A DNA stretch of 64,000 nt, taken from contig NC_081406.1 in assembly GCF_030272615.1 (NCBI RefSeq), forward strand, positions 480,782,900-480,846,899, in the 5' to 3' direction. Both the position numbers and the translations under genes were made by a program. Positions 21,801 through 34,739 of the stretch are shown one piece after another. The DNA comes from Cryptomeria japonica. Lineage: Eukaryota > Streptophyta > Pinopsida > Cupressales > Cupressaceae. Below the pieces are notes generated by a model that was given only the letters and a program-made list of their open reading frames with translations, was not told the DNA's origin and did not search any database. Position 1 is the stretch's first letter. Each line of letters begins with the position of its first letter.

Positions 21801-24506
21801 GAAGTTTTTTATGTTTTCTATCAGGTATTGACACTTGTTTCCTTCTTGCAAATTCAAGAAATTAGATGGACCCAACTTCTAGTAAGAGAGGCAAGGACAT
21901 TGATCGACTTTCGGCAACCATGAAGAACCATTACCAAGGGTAGCTTTATGCTTCAAAGTTGGATGATCAAATTAAATGGGTTACTGATGCTAAGATCAGG
22001 CACATCGAAATTGAAGATATTAAAACACAGTAGGACAAACCAAGGTTGGAAGCCCCATAGAGGAGGATAAAGAAATCAGGCCTAGTAGAGGCTACCATCG
22101 TTCCACAGTCAGTGTAGGCTCCGGAGTTTATAATGACAATTGCCCAATTTTATGACCCTAACACTAGAAAATGCACAAACACAAGGGTAAAATAGTGATA
22201 GATTTGTCCCCTGATATGCTAGGATTTGTGTTTGGCAACCCAACCAGAGATGAGATATTCCTCTCAACTGAAGTGGAAGCCTTGAAGGTATGGAACGACA
22301 ATGTGACCTCAAACAAGAGGCACATGAATGAAAATTGGTTGGAGGAAGAGAGGAAAATAGGTCTAAAGGCCATAGAGATACTAAGGGTAGACTTTAAAGA
22401 GCCTCAGAGAGATCTGATTATCATGTTAAGAAAGGTCTTTGGCGAGCTCAACTGCAAACACTTTCACCCATGGATGTTCCAATTCATGACAACCATCCTA
22501 GTAGGAAAGCAGTATTTTGACTGGCCTCAGATCCTTTTGGAGAACATCTGCAAATAGATGAAAGATGTCCACCAGACCAAGAAATTCTTCTTTACCTCTT
22601 ATGTCATCTGGGTGGCCGCACGAGTTGGCAAATTTCCAAGCATACTGGTTGAAGGTCAACTGGGGGATGAAGAAGGTCGTAAGAAGGTATGCGAGTATTA
22701 TTACCAACTCCCCCTCATCAATGCAAAGGCACATTTTAAAAGGATCAATGATGCCCTCCTTTTTCCTGTAACTGTTAAACTAACAGGAGATACAAGATAA
22801 AAGATTAGCCCAGAGGCCATGGCTTTCATTTGAGAGTGGGTGAGTTGGTTTATCCAAAACCCACGCTCCACCTACATAAGGGTCAGTGGGTTTACATGAA
22901 ACCCAATGCTGCTGCCAAGGTATCATAATGATCAGATCATCTTACTTGAATATGTCAGGCAGCTGCTAGGCCTCCAATCCTTCCTATCATCTAACCACAA
23001 AACACGGATTGACTTTTCAGTATCTATTGGGTATTTGTCTTCCTCAAAGAAACAGGTGGCAAAGTTGGCGGAGACAGAGCTCCAAGATTTGGATCTTAAA
23101 GAATTTGATTATGCTAGGGAATTCTATGATCCCTATGGGAAACTCAAGAAAATTATGCCTAAGGCTTACGAGGGGCATAATCCTAGACTAGAGGCTTTTT
23201 GGGCAAACCTCCAAGACAACTTTGAAGTGAGAGATGAAAACTACAACAAGTTATCAGTACCCCAAATAAAGGATTTTAAAATTGAAACCAATCTCCCCAA
23301 AGACCCAAGGGATGATGGAGACTTGCATGATGCAATGTACAAGGAGAAAGAAATTGATAAAAAGGGCCCTCTCCCCAATAAGGTGGTTTGCAAATGAGGA
23401 TGTAAATGTAGAAAGTCTCCCAAGCAATTATCCACAAGACCAAACAATGACTAAGTCAAAGGGTTAGGCCGAGTGCCTCAAAAGGGAAGCAAAAAGAGTC
23501 TACCTCAAGGGTACCCTAGTCAAGGGGTTATAAGGAGTATGCTTGGAAAACAAGGTCGAGATCAAGAAAGAATACATCTATTGACCCCGATGAAGAAGTG
23601 GGGCCCCAAGATAGCACCGAAGATCTAATGAGAAAGCTTAAGGAAAAGACGAGGACGTCTGAGTTGTTGAAGAAGGTTGCAGACCTAGGGGTAATAGATG
23701 GATTAGGAGTGGTGCAACTTGCTAAAGTCCTTCTGCCAAGGACAGCTCTAGGGAAGGCTACAGGAGAAGGCGCTCAAGAGAAAGAAGAAGGAATAGAAAC
23801 AGATGAAGATGTGCCCACTCAACCTCCTCCAACAGCTATTGTACAAGTTCCATTTACCAACGCCCCCATACCACCATCAGTTGATACAACCATAGGGCAG
23901 CCTGGGATATAGAGATTTAGGTCTACCATTGAGGAGGTAATCATTAGGAATGTTGAATCAGACTTAGAACATGAAGAGGAACAACCCAAGGAACAATAGT
24001 CACTTGGAGGGGAGAAAGAATGAGATGAGGCAGAAGATTTGCTAAATGAAAGATTAGTCTTAACCCCTCAGGATCAAGAAGATCTCCTTAAGGATATAGC
24101 TGTCAAGCAAGGTGTGATAGAAGAAGATGAGGAAGAGAGGACATTCAATGAAGAGGTTAGTGATAAGTTGGGAGAGTTGCACAATCACAATAGTTGAATG
24201 TCAATATTGCTCTCCAAACTAATCTGGCCCTCCAAGTTGCTTCACACCAAAATCCTAAACAAACAGGTGCATAAGAGAGGGATGAAGCAAAGGAACAGGC
24301 AGACATTCATATTTTAACTGCCAAAATAGTGTCACATCAAGGTGAAAAAGATAAAGATATACCACAATGGCTTGAATTTACTTTTGAGAAGAAGAAGAGA
24401 AAGGTAGAGCTGCTTAAGGTGACATTGCAGCAAGTAATCACAGAGGAGCCCCAAAAGGTCAAGAAACCAAAGATTGTACATCATTTGTCAAGAACAGGTT
24501 CCGGTG

Positions 24507-27077
24507 TGTTGTTCTCAAAAATGAGAAACCCAAGTTCACCTGCAATATATCTATGAATTAGCCAATCTCAATCAATAAAAAGATTCAGGGCTTGGACAAC
24601 ATAACATAGGATCCTAATAATCCTCCTACACTTCAGGTTCTACTAGACCTAGGGGGGACACCCTTTTGATGCATAAAATACAACCAGTTACAGACATATG
24701 GCATCAACAAAAGAAGATGAATCTCAAAAGGATCAACAACAAGGAGGTTACTGCAAATGGGCTAGATCTACATTGACATCTCAACTATATTGGAGCATGA
24801 AATAGATGGAACAAACTAAACCTACAAACATAAAAGTAAATGAATATTTGATTTTAAAAAGTCTTTGAGAACCCCCAGAATCTACAAGACCAATGCCTTA
24901 TCCAAGGGCATGGACTCATACATCAAACTGTAAATGAAAACCTCCATTGTAAATCCAGCTTCATTATTAAATGTCCCTACATTAATGCCTTATAAATACG
25001 CATTACTCAGCTCACTCACAAAATCATCAAATCATGAAAATATATCCCATTATCTATGATTGATTAAAAAGTTTAGATTCTTCCTTGAAGAATGCCTGCA
25101 AACAATCACAACAATCTCCTTGAGATTGACAAACTCCAGCCTCCTTGAGGATTTAATTTGTAACAAAGAAATATACATTCAGAGACAACTTTGTGTGAAT
25201 TTATGCATGCCTTACATACATATAAATTTGCAACAAGAAACACTTACAGCAAGAAAATATATTCCATTACTTGAAAAAAAGACATTACTATACAAACTCT
25301 GGAAGAAAACTCAGAATTGGAAACCAAGATTAAGGAGCCTTGCTCACCAAAATCAGGAACCCTTTCAATGAGAAGAAAATTAGAATAAATAGGAAGAGAA
25401 TAAAATTGGATTTCATCTCTGACAAAGGAAACTACCAAATCTTCTGCATTAACTGCCCACACATTTGGCCTGCAGAAAATCATATCTTTCTGACTGAAAA
25501 ATAAATTCTGAGTTCCCGAGGTTACTGCCCCAAAAATACTTTTTGTGGGTTACACTTGACTGTATAAATGGATTCCTTGGATCGATAGCTTTCCAACGAT
25601 ATATAATATGTCTATATTTGGACAAAAATTTACCCTTGGGCAAATTAACCTCTCAGGCCCTTCCAACCAACCAGTCAATAATTTCTCTTTTTTCACTATA
25701 GTTTGAAACTATATTTTAAACTTTGAACTTCCTACCCAGATCTCTGCCACATGTCACCTCAGGATTGGCTCATGAGTCCCTCTTGACTCCACCTGTCTTG
25801 CAACCTGAGCATGGCCAGACCTACCCTTCCTTGTCTCTTCTTGAATTGCTCTCCTTTTGGGTCCCACTACTTGGTCGCAAAGTCGTACCGAATAGCCATT
25901 GAGCTACTTTTTGTTGCGACTTGGCGACAACTGTTGATCTTCCTCAGATCACCGTTGATCTGGCTTGACATGTCCACCCATTAATTCACCTGGGCTACTC
26001 TCTCTTCTAGCGGGCCCGCCACGGTTCTTCTTCTACTCTATTCCACGTGACACATCCTAATTCGTTCCGAGCCCACCTAGACAACCACCTCAACTGCCAC
26101 CTTGCTAGTCGCTATGTCGTAGGGGATAACCATCGAGCATCTTCATCTCATAGTATAGTGACGGCCGTTGATCTGCCTTCAACCTGCTCGATCCTTAATA
26201 CCAGAGCCGCTCACCATTTCCGCACGTGCTTTGTCGCCAAGTCACAGTGAGTATTCGGTGAGCATCTTTCTATCGCGGTATAGCGACCACTGTTAGATCT
26301 CTTCACCTAGCCGTCAGATCTGCTCAACTTGCTCAACCTTTACCTCTTCGTCCATCCATGCCACGTGTCAGCTTACGGCCCACCACCTGATCCACCTGGG
26401 CACCACCTGTCTTGCCACCTCAGTGCCACCGGACTCACCGTTCACATTTTGGTTTGTTCAACATCAGTCTTTCGGTGAAACTTCCCCTTCGGCAAGTCAT
26501 TCACATGTCTCATCGAACCCGCAGTGATTAACAATCGAGCACTTTCACATAGCGGTATAGCAACGGTCGTTCGATCATCTACAACCTGCTCGCCTATTAA
26601 TTTGCCCTTTTACTGCAAAATTTGGCCACTTTGAGATGCGTGCACATGGGGGGCCCACCACTTCCTTAATCAGCCACTTGCCAAAAACCCATAATCTTTG
26701 ACACTAAGGATATATGCAACCTTGCTTTCAAATGGGATAAATGTCCTCCGCGCGGCCAATGTGAGATAAATGGTCTACACTTGGGCCTTTTCTTGAAAAC
26801 CCTCTGAGTCCTTTCTTCTGTCACGCGACTCCTACCATTTTCGTTTGCCTGAAGGTTTCTGAGCCTCTTCAAGAACCACGAAGGGGCACTGGCAATATAC
26901 CAACCAATTGCATTTACTTGGAATTTTCGCACGAGGGGAGGATGAAAACTGGGTTTTATTTTTTTCTTCTTTGAAATGAATGCTTATCGAGCTGACCCAT
27001 TAGGTGGTCCTTTGATAGAAGATGCAAAAATTAGAAATGGGCCTCCCAAATTCATCAAAATTTTATGAGTTCCAACA
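24507..27077. mobile_element. unclassified 2.57-kb insertion with TG...CA ends in the 5' LTR
   Basis: The 3' LTR runs straight from GGTTCCGATG into AAGTGG. The 5' LTR instead has GGTTCCGGTG, then 2,571 foreign bases beginning TGTTGTTCTC and ending GTTCCAACA, then TGGTG and AAGTGG. The 5-bp duplication is CGGTG/TGGTG with one mismatch. TG...CA ends and a 5-bp duplication suggest an LTR-type or integrase-mobilised element, but I see no direct terminal repeat and only weak inverted similarity at the ends. It codes for nothing recognisable and is clearly more GC-rich from about 25740 to 26930. Confidence 0.82.
25870..26590. repeat. four diverged copies of a ~45-bp module inside the insertion
   Basis: Modules built on ATCGAGCATCTTTC, then CGGTATAGCGAC and GCCGTTGATCT recur near 25875-25965, 26120-26180, 26245-26320 and 26525-26585. 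They are separated by GC-rich text with CCACCTG/CCACGTG words. Likely an internal, decayed repeat family. Confidence 0.6.
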
Positions 27078-29132
27078 TGGTGAAGTGGTTGCAGATGTTG
27101 TAGTTCCACTTTAGATTGAAGGTCAAGCCTCTCCCAAATACCAAGTATCCCAAGTAAACTTGGGTAAGAAAACAAAGTAGGGAGAGTTAGACACTTTAGA
27201 ACTAGCCAACAGTGTTGTCAGGGGATGCGTGGAGAAGGAGAATACCACCAACATAGAGCTTAAAGCACAGCTGGGGCAATATAAGAAGTTGCTAGTAGAG
27301 ATGAGTAAACCTCTAGACTCTTGTAGGACTGACAACCTACCTTCAACCTCATCACTGCAAGAGGGAGAAGTAAAAGCATTAATGGAGGTGAGACAGGTGG
27401 CTGCTGCAGCTAAATCATGGGCTTAGATAAATGCTACCAAGATTAGGTTATTTTTGTAGGATACTATGAGAGTATACCTAGAGGCAGTACATGCAAGCGG
27501 AACATTAGCTTCTTGTTCTACGCAATGGGAATGAAAACTAAACATTTTTAATAAACAGTTCTGAATTTTGAATAAAGTTTTGCATTTAGGAGAAGAGTTA
27601 ATAATGGAGGAGGGCCTCTCAGGAGGAGATATCTATAAGAACTTGCAATCTTACGCATACATTTTGGAACTGAAGATTGAAATGCTTTAGCAGTATGTGA
27701 AGGATGTGGCAGAGATCCGAGCCCCTCTCCTTAGGGAAATTTTGAAATATGAGAATTTTGTAAAGCATTTACTCAGGGCTTTTGGGTTGGGGTTAACCAA
27801 TACAATGGTCATGGAGGAAGAGAAAGTATTGAATCAGTGGGACACATATGAGGCCCAACATTTAGGACCTCCAGCTTAGTTCGATGTCACACTGATGGAT
27901 AGATACACATACCTGATTATCCAATGTCAAGAAGTTGCAGAAACAATAGGGGAGTTAGAGAAGGGAAAGAAGCATGCAGAGGAAGTTTTGAAGAAGTATA
28001 CAATTAGAATTAAGCATGTAGTTGATCCTCCTGTTCAAGCAGTTGCATGCATTATTAATAATTATAAATCTTATATTAAGAAGTGAAAGATAAACACATA
28101 GTTGCTAAAGATAGCACGACTTCTTGCATGACTCCCAATTTTGTATTTGAGTTGCAACTCCAACTCACATTCTAGTTTTGAGCAAAATTTTGCATGACTA
28201 TGAAAGATTGGCTCACACAACATGGTCTTCGTAGTGCTCATGCAACCTCCATTTCATAGTAGTTAATTGGAGTATAAAGGCAGAAACCTGCAAGTTAACT
28301 GCGACTCCTAGGTTTGAGTTCTTAATTTAGGTTAGATTTATTTCCTAGATAGTAGGGCAGAAAACTCTACAAATTGAGAATTTGGAGTCATTTGTAAGGG
28401 TCCCAATATTGATGATTTGTGGCCCACTTAGAAATTTTAGATTATTTTGCAGATTGTTATGAACTTGAGTTATTTTTGTTACACATTATTTGAGATTAAT
28501 ACAAGAAGCATCTTGTAGATCGCCTGATCTATGCATATATTTTATGAAGTTATTCTTTGTGATCTAGTAACATCTATTATTCAAAATTAGCAACTTGGTT
28601 TGATCTTTTGTTTATTTCTTTATGAATCATATTGTGCACATAAGTGGTGTATGAGAATTATTGTGGTAGATGATATTATTGGTGATTTTATTTCCATAAT
28701 TCTGTGAAGTTGATGATTTTGCAAGTTTACTGGAGGTCCGTTGTTGAATGCTAATCTGGATAATATCTAATAATTTTTGGATTGTAGGGAATTAATTGAG
28801 TAGCTTGTTAAGTTGTTATTGAATTGGTTTCATTGTTGTTTTCTTGTTTCCATTGCCCTTCGCAACTTATTTTCCAAAGAATCTTAAATCATAAAATACA
28901 AAAAAAGGAGGAAGTTAAGCCATTAATGATCAACGAGGTTTAGTTTCAACTAGCAGACCCCTTAATAGGTACAACCTTATCAACCATTGGGCTGCCCATC
29001 ACCATTGTGACATGACTATAGAGACCTTGGAGTAGTGAGTTTTTCTAAACTTATTGCTTTTCAGGAGAGGTGGTGAGTGTTCACATTGGCTACTTGACTG
29101 TTGGTAGGTGTATCAAAATAGTTGGTAACAGA

Positions 29133-29152
29133 AACTGGCACTAGAAGGAGGG
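29133..29152 (+). promoter_or_regulatory. probable primer-binding site region of the gypsy element
   Basis: Immediately after the 5' LTR end. The sequence ACTGGCACTAGAAGGAGGGC sits in the right place for a tRNA primer site, but I cannot assign the tRNA. Confidence 0.35.
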
Positions 29153-29185
29153 CTTGCTACTAGTCCCCTCATTGGTTAATCACAT

Positions 29186-30783
29186 ATGGTACTTCTAGGA
29201 GATGAATTTCTGCCCTTTACCCAACCTAACCTCAACTACGAGCAAGATGACATTCTTACCCAACTATACAATCTTTCTTGGAATAGTACAAGAGATTATA
29301 ATCAATGGTTACGAGCATGACAAGTCTTGGACAACGAAATACAAAAGGCTATGCATATAGAAGCAGAGGCACAAAGACAACTTAATCTGCAAGAAAATCC
29401 ACAACCAAAAAATTGAGGTACTAAGTTGGATCGTATATCCTCTTTCTCTCTCTCGAGATTCCATAGAGTCCTTAGGAGTATTTCTTCACCATTCAATTTA
29501 GTAGAGTTAGGACCTACCACTAGGAGAAAGAGGAATAAAGATGAGAGACAATCCTCAACAGCCTCACCAGTGCAGTCATCCATACTCAACGTAGAAGATC
29601 AATTGATCCCTAGTCCTCATCCTATCGCTGCACCTTTTGTGACTCAATGTCCACCATCACCACCTTCAATGGCCTACTTTCACCAAGACCACACACCACT
29701 AGGAACTATACCAGGGGGTATACATGACCTACCCAGAAACCCAGATAAATTTTGCAGCAAATTCTATTATTTGGGGGGACGGACAGTTGATGAGCATATT
29801 GAAGCATTCAAAGATGCAGTCGTCCATAACAACAATGAACACCAAGATGTAGTATGTAGACTCTTCCCATATTCACTTTGGGAGAATGAATATAATTGGT
29901 ATTTAACCCTACCGGCAAATTCCATCACTGGTTGGGATGTCTTGGAGAAAGCCTTCATTGAACAATTTTGAGTGTATGTAGACCCCAGAACACTATACCA
30001 TCAGTTTGCCTCTCTTAAGAAGTCACTGAATGAGCCTTTAATAAATTTTAATACTATATTTCAAAGGGCATTCAAGAGGTTACAAGCTCCTTACCAGGTA
30101 GCACCCAACATAGCAATTGACTTGTATCTATGAGGTATTGACCCTTGGATGGCTATGTTTATCAAGAAGAGTGTTCCCCAAGATCAAAGGAAGACTTTGG
30201 TGAAAGTCTTTGCATTGCCAATCAACATGAACCATGAGTTGAACCAAACACCAGGAGGGATCAAATACAATTTACCCATAGGGGTGAATCAAGGGAACTA
30301 CAACCAACTCCTTGGCATACCCTCGCCTCTACCTTTGGGAGCCCCAACAATGAACTCAGTGCCAATCTATGCATCCCAACCCTAGGATAATCAATAGTTT
30401 GTGGCCCAAGATTTGACTTGGAAGAATAATACCAATACTGCCCCCACTCAAATGCAATATGTTGGTCAAGTACAAGGGGGAAATCAATAGTTTGGTAATA
30501 CTCACACAACAATCCAACCTCCAACTACGACGCCTGAGAGTCAAGGATCTCATATATCTACTGAAGTAGAGGCATTAAAGAAAATGATCTCACAAGTTAC
30601 TTTAGACTTGAGCCGGCTGAAGATGAATCCTCTGGGAGGGTATAACCACTCCCAACCATATAATAATCAGAGAAACTACAACAACTAGAACCAAAACCAA
30701 AGGTATAACAACAAAACTTACAATAGGCAACGAAACACGGGTCCAAACAACAGTGGGGTAAACCATGATCATCCTAACACATG
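29186..30783 (+). pseudogene. gag: gypsy gag (broken)
   Basis: One frame from the ATG at 29186 (MVLLGDEFLPFTQPNLN) with several in-frame stops, mostly TGA where CGA (Arg) is likely. The capsid-like part is clear at 29700-30230: NPDKFCSKFYYLGG, ENEYNWYLTLPANSITGW, ASLKKSLNEPLINF, then PWMAMFIKKSVP. This is the retrotransposon gag pattern (F---L-G-A--W...W--L---F---F). The C-terminus is Asn/Gln-rich and I see no zinc knuckle, unlike many gag proteins. Gag would form the particle shell in the cytoplasm. Confidence 0.85.
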
Positions 30784-31258
30784 AGCTAACCTAAATAACA
30801 CAAAAAGTGTTAACCTTGTTGATATGAATTTACTAACTAATTGGTGTAGGTTGAATGATACAGCTGCACATTTTGAGGTTAATTTTGCCCAGTTTGAAAA
30901 TATTATAAGGATAGCTTGAGCTGATTCTCAACCAAAAGATTTCTCTAATGACGAACCTGATAAAGTTAATACTGTAATGTTGGTTGACACGTTCCTGTGC
31001 AAAGAATTTCAAGCTGAAGTTGAAGGTGAGCCATGTGTCTATGATGCTCAAGCCTTTTAGACCAGAAACAACTACAATCTTAGGATTCAAGTCAAGGCTC
31101 AATTAATAGAGCCACCTCCCCTGAAGGGTGGATTTGTACCTCTCAATGTGAATGCAAGCAACAATCATCACCCTCCTTAGGATTTTCAAGGAGCACACCC
31201 TAGACAAGCTCAAGGGCAAGAATGTGTTCTGAAAGGATAATTTGATGTTACCAAGCAG

Positions 31259-31786
31259 ATGGAGAGAAATACCACCACTATGTCCCTAATGGAAGTACTA
31301 ATATATTGCCTTGAACAAAAGAAGGTTCTCCTTAGGAAGTTGGAACTGTTAGAGTCACAGAGCAATGAGGTTAAGATGGCTAACCTAAATGAAGTCAACA
31401 CCAATGTCAATAGTGATGCAATTGAAAACCCACCATTTTTACTTAGTTTGAGGATATGTGGAAAGAATCTACACAAATGTTTGGTAGATTCAGGTGCTTC
31501 AGGAAACGCAATGCCCTACTCTATATGCTAGAAGCTCGAGCTCAACCCAGTATGTGCAAACAGTAAGGTGGTACAACTAGACAAGACTGAGGTTAATGTA
31601 ATTGGAGAATTAAAAGATGCATACATCCAATTGGGTGCTGACCCCCGCATATCCCGTTACATCGACATTCAAGTGGTGGATATTCCAGAGGTATATGGGA
31701 TGATCCTTAGTAGGGATTGGTCAAAAAAATTGGGAGGATATTTCTCAACTTGTTTTACATACTTATGGCTTCCGTGGAAGGGGTGA
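31259..31786 (+). pseudogene. pro: gypsy aspartic protease
   Basis: Same frame as gag. LLSLRICGKNLHKCLVDSGA is the retropepsin active-site region with the D-S-G triad near 31486-31494. After one stop (TAG, near 31530) comes QLGADPRISRYIDIQVVD and YGMILSRDW, the second half of the fold (GMILGRDWL in relatives). It would cleave the polyprotein. A frameshift near 31720 moves the reading frame to that of the next domains. Confidence 0.85.
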
Positions 31787-32040
31787 GCAACCAGATCCAA
31801 ATCAGTAGTGAACCTAAGTTGAAGAAGTTAGTCACAGATTCTGGTGCTCGTAATAAGGTGGCATATGTTGAAGTGAGTCCAGGAGTCTATAGAGTCAATG
31901 AAATCCTCACTTTCTCCGCATTGGCTCTTCTCCAGTTACGTCAAGTGGACATGACTGCATATAGAGGACGGGTCAAAGGCTTCACTACAACAGTAAAATA
32001 AGGGATGTGTTTGTTGGGAGATACTATGAAAATATAAGAT

Positions 32041-33306
32041 TTGTTGCTTCCAAAATGGTGTCAGATACATCATGAGGAGAACTCAGAGATGTCATGTATC
32101 CCATGTCAGAATGAGATTATAAATTTGATGAGCTTGGTCCCATACGAAGATGTTGATCATACCATCAACATGGAAGAAATTCAAATTCCAGGTGGTGAGG
32201 GAGTAGTGCCCCAAATAATGTATCTTATGAGTAAAACATCCCAACTGAGAGAATGCAACAAGGAGATCTTCGCGGTTGAGATTGTCAAACAAGAGAAGGA
32301 GGACATCCCATCTAAGCATAAGAATAACGAAACAAAATCTCAAGTGCAACCTCAAGTGGAACAAACTACTCTTAACACCCTTGAAGTGTTCTTGCAACTA
32401 GTAATTGAACAACCTCAAGTGTTGCAAGACCTTGAACCCGAGAGACAACAATCACCTCTGGAAGATAATCTGATCATTGACCCTAAGGCAAAGAATGTAA
32501 AGAAGCCGAAAGATGAAATATGGTTTTTAAAGTTTGATGGGTCAAGATCCAAGCAAGGCAGTGGAGCAGGCGTAGAGTTAACAAACCCAAAAGGGAAAAC
32601 CTTTCTAGCCTCATGCCAACTCCAATTCCCTTGTACTAATAATATGATGGAGTATGAGGCCTTGGTTAGAGGATTACTCTTCGCTCATAAGAAGGGAGCT
32701 AAATGCTTGAAAGTGTAGGGAGATTCTGAGCTGGTGGTCAAACAAGTGTGAAACCAATATGCATGTCATGTTAAAAGGTTAGCAGCATATAGGAATAGAG
32801 TATGGGGTTTGATTGAGGATTTTGATGGTTTTGATGTTCAGCTGGTACCCAAGAAAGTAAATGAAAAACTAGATGCATATGTCGTAGCAACCAGTACATT
32901 AGAACCAGTGAGCCAATCTCCTTTGAATAATTTTTCTGTAGAGTTGGTCCCCAAACATTTTGTCCCAGATAACATCAAACACTTTCAAGTTTTCAAGGAT
33001 GATACCCATATTCTATCCTTTCTTGCCAATTCAGGGGCTTTTGAAGAACAAATCATTTATGAGAAAGATAGATCGGATGATCTTGATCTTTGGAATGATG
33101 TTGATATTATGGATTTACCTACAAATGTTATTCCTAAAGGTATGGTCACCTTAGAGAGGCCTTTTGACTCTGTTCCCAAAGTAAAAGAGAGATTAACTGA
33201 TTTAGATGCCGGGAAATACGAACCACATAATATTGGTCCAGGAGGCCAAGAGAATATTGTCTATATTGGGAAGATTTGCACTCAAAATGAAATAATTTTT
33301 TTATAA
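32041..33306 (+). pseudogene. extra (archaeal-type) RNase H located upstream of RT
   Basis: The region 32500-32900 reads IWFLKFDGSRSKQGSGAGV, NNMMEYEALVRGLLFAHKKG, then GDSELVVKQV and KKVNEKLDAYVV. This is the D-E-D RNase H pattern of the additional RNase H known in Tat-lineage Ty3/gypsy elements. The key D (FDGS), E (EYEAL) and D (GDSEL) are present. A TAG just before GDSEL and a TGA after KQV break the frame. The flanking parts, 32041-32500 and 32900-33306, are linker-like and unrecognised. In the arrangement most often described this domain lies after the standard RNase H; here it precedes RT. Confidence 0.8.
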
Positions 33307-33972
33307 ATCTTGAAATAGTTCATTGATTTAATAGCATGGGGGCACGAAGATTTAAAATTTTTTGATACATTGATCATCACCCATGTTATTCCCCTAAAAC
33401 CTAACATAAATCCATTCAGGCAGAAGCAATGACCGGTTATTTCGCTGATAGAACCCTTGATTTTCAAGGAGGTACAAAAGTTGCTCTCTGCTAAGATTAT
33501 TTTCCCTGTACGTCATTCTATTTGGGTCGCCAATTTGGTACCAGTAAGGAAAAAGAATGGGGAAATTCAGCTTTGTATGGATTTTTGCAACCTCAACAAA
33601 GTGTCTAAAAAAGATAACTATCTGCTCCCTTCCTTGGATGAGGTACTACAAATAGTCAATGGTTCACAAATGATGTCATTTTTAGATGGTTATTCTGGAT
33701 ATAACCAGGTTTTGGTGAACTATGAAGATCGTATGAAAACAACATTTAGGATGAAGTGGGAAACATATGCATACCGAAGGAGGCCATTTGGGTTAATTAA
33801 CATTGGGGTGACCTTCCAAAGAGCAATGGATACGGCCTTCAAAGATCTGATTGACAAATGTATTATTATATATATGGACGACTTGACTATATTTTCCAAG
33901 GTCAGAGAAGATCACCCAGACCACCTCCGAAAAAGTACTAGAAAGGTGTTGAAGATATGGGATTTTTCTTAA
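33307..33972 (+). pseudogene. gypsy reverse transcriptase
   Basis: The N-terminal part includes KPNINPFRQKQ near 33400 before a stop; from 33457 it is open for 171 codons. Landmarks: VANLVPVRKKNGEIQLCMDF, DNYLLPSLDEVLQ, MMSFLDGYSGYNQVLV, RPFGLINIGVTFQRAMD and IIYMDDLTIFSK. YMDD carries the two catalytic Asp. This is a Tat-type RT by its SFLDGYSGYNQ and PFGLINIG-TFQRAMD text. It ends in a frameshift near 33960. Confidence 0.92.
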
Positions 33973-33994
33973 CCCCAAGAAGTGTGTATCTGGA

Positions 33995-34680
33995 GTGGCT
34001 GAAGGAAAGCTCCTTGGCCATGTAATTTTTGAAAGGGGGATATCTATAGACCTAGACCGAGTAGAAGCCTTGTTGGAGTTACCAATGCCTAGCAGTAAAC
34101 AGGAGATGAGATCTTTCTTTGAGAAGATCAACTTTGTCATAAATTTTATCACTAGGTTTGTAGAGATAGTCAAGCCATTAAATGAAATGATGAAGAAGGA
34201 CCCTAAGATCGAATGGACAACTGAAGAAAAAGAGGCTTTCACCTAGATCAATAAATACATCGTTGAAGCTCCCGTGTTAACTAGCACTGACTACACTTTG
34301 TCATTTTACATATATTCTTTTTCTTCATTACACTCAGGAGCAGCTATTTTGACGCAGAGGCAAGCCAAGGACGAGAAACCCATTGCATTTATGAGCTCTC
34401 CTTTCAAGAATGTTGAGGTTAGATATTCTGCTCTTGAAAAACAAGCTTTCATGTTAGTAAGAGCAGTCAAGAAATTCAAGCATTATATCCCGAGGAGTAA
34501 AATCTACGTGATTGTCCCTGATCAAGTGGTGAAGTTACTACTTATGCAGTTTGAGCGGGGAGAACGCTGAGGGAAATGGATGACAATATTACAAGAATTT
34601 GATCTAGAGATGCATCTAATGAAGTTATTCCAAGGGCAAGGATTGTCTCAAGCTATGGCAACTGACATCCCTCAAATCTA
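33995..34680 (+). pseudogene. standard gypsy RNase H, degenerate
   Basis: After the RT thumb (GHVIFERGISIDLDRVEALL, SFFEKINFVINFITRF) comes LTSTDYTLSFYIYSFSSLHS, GAAILTQRQ, KPIAFMSS and SALEKQAFMLVRAVKKF. The position where the first catalytic Asp normally sits (DAS in relatives) reads YSF, so the site is probably dead, while the Glu (LEK) remains. Loss of activity here alongside an extra RNase H upstream fits the idea that the second domain took over. Confidence 0.78.
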
Positions 34681-34739
34681 GTGCCAACAATATACATTGG
34701 ATTCATTCTCTCAGGACCCATGGTACACAGATTTGGTTT

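Larger units (their letters stand above)
21866..28086 (+). pseudogene. LTR-borne ~1,215-codon ORF, 5' LTR copy (broken, interrupted)
   Basis: Starts at the ATG 21866 (MDPTSSKRGKDIDRL) and ends at a TGA (YKSYIKK-stop) at 28084-28086. The frame holds stops and a few shifts and is split by the insertion at 24507-27077. Open pieces include 22171-22557, 22558-22800, 22906-23397, 23598-23912 and 27229-27426. N-terminal half: globular (KIVIDLSPDMLGFVFGNP, FHPWMFQFMTTILVG, KKFFFTSYVIWVAAR, MLLPRYHNDQIILLEYVRQ). Middle: acidic and low-complexity, with TEDLMRKLKEKTRTSELLKK. C-terminal third: charged helical, ending near CIINNYKSYIKK. I recognise no named family. The layout of the N-terminal half resembles the 'putative plant transposon protein' group; that is inference. 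Confidence 0.8.
20580..29130 (+). repeat. 5' LTR of the giant gypsy element, with a nested insertion
   Basis: 8,551 bases including the 2,571-bp insertion at 24507-27077. Order: palindrome field with TATA box, ~0.7 kb leader, the LTR-borne ORF, then ~1 kb of non-coding sequence with an A-rich stretch near 28890. Ends GGTAACA at 29130. Confidence 0.93.

Noticed and set aside
25060-25371. Plus-strand 103-codon frame inside the nested insertion
   Set aside because: No recognisable domain and no coding-like conservation to compare with; left unannotated.
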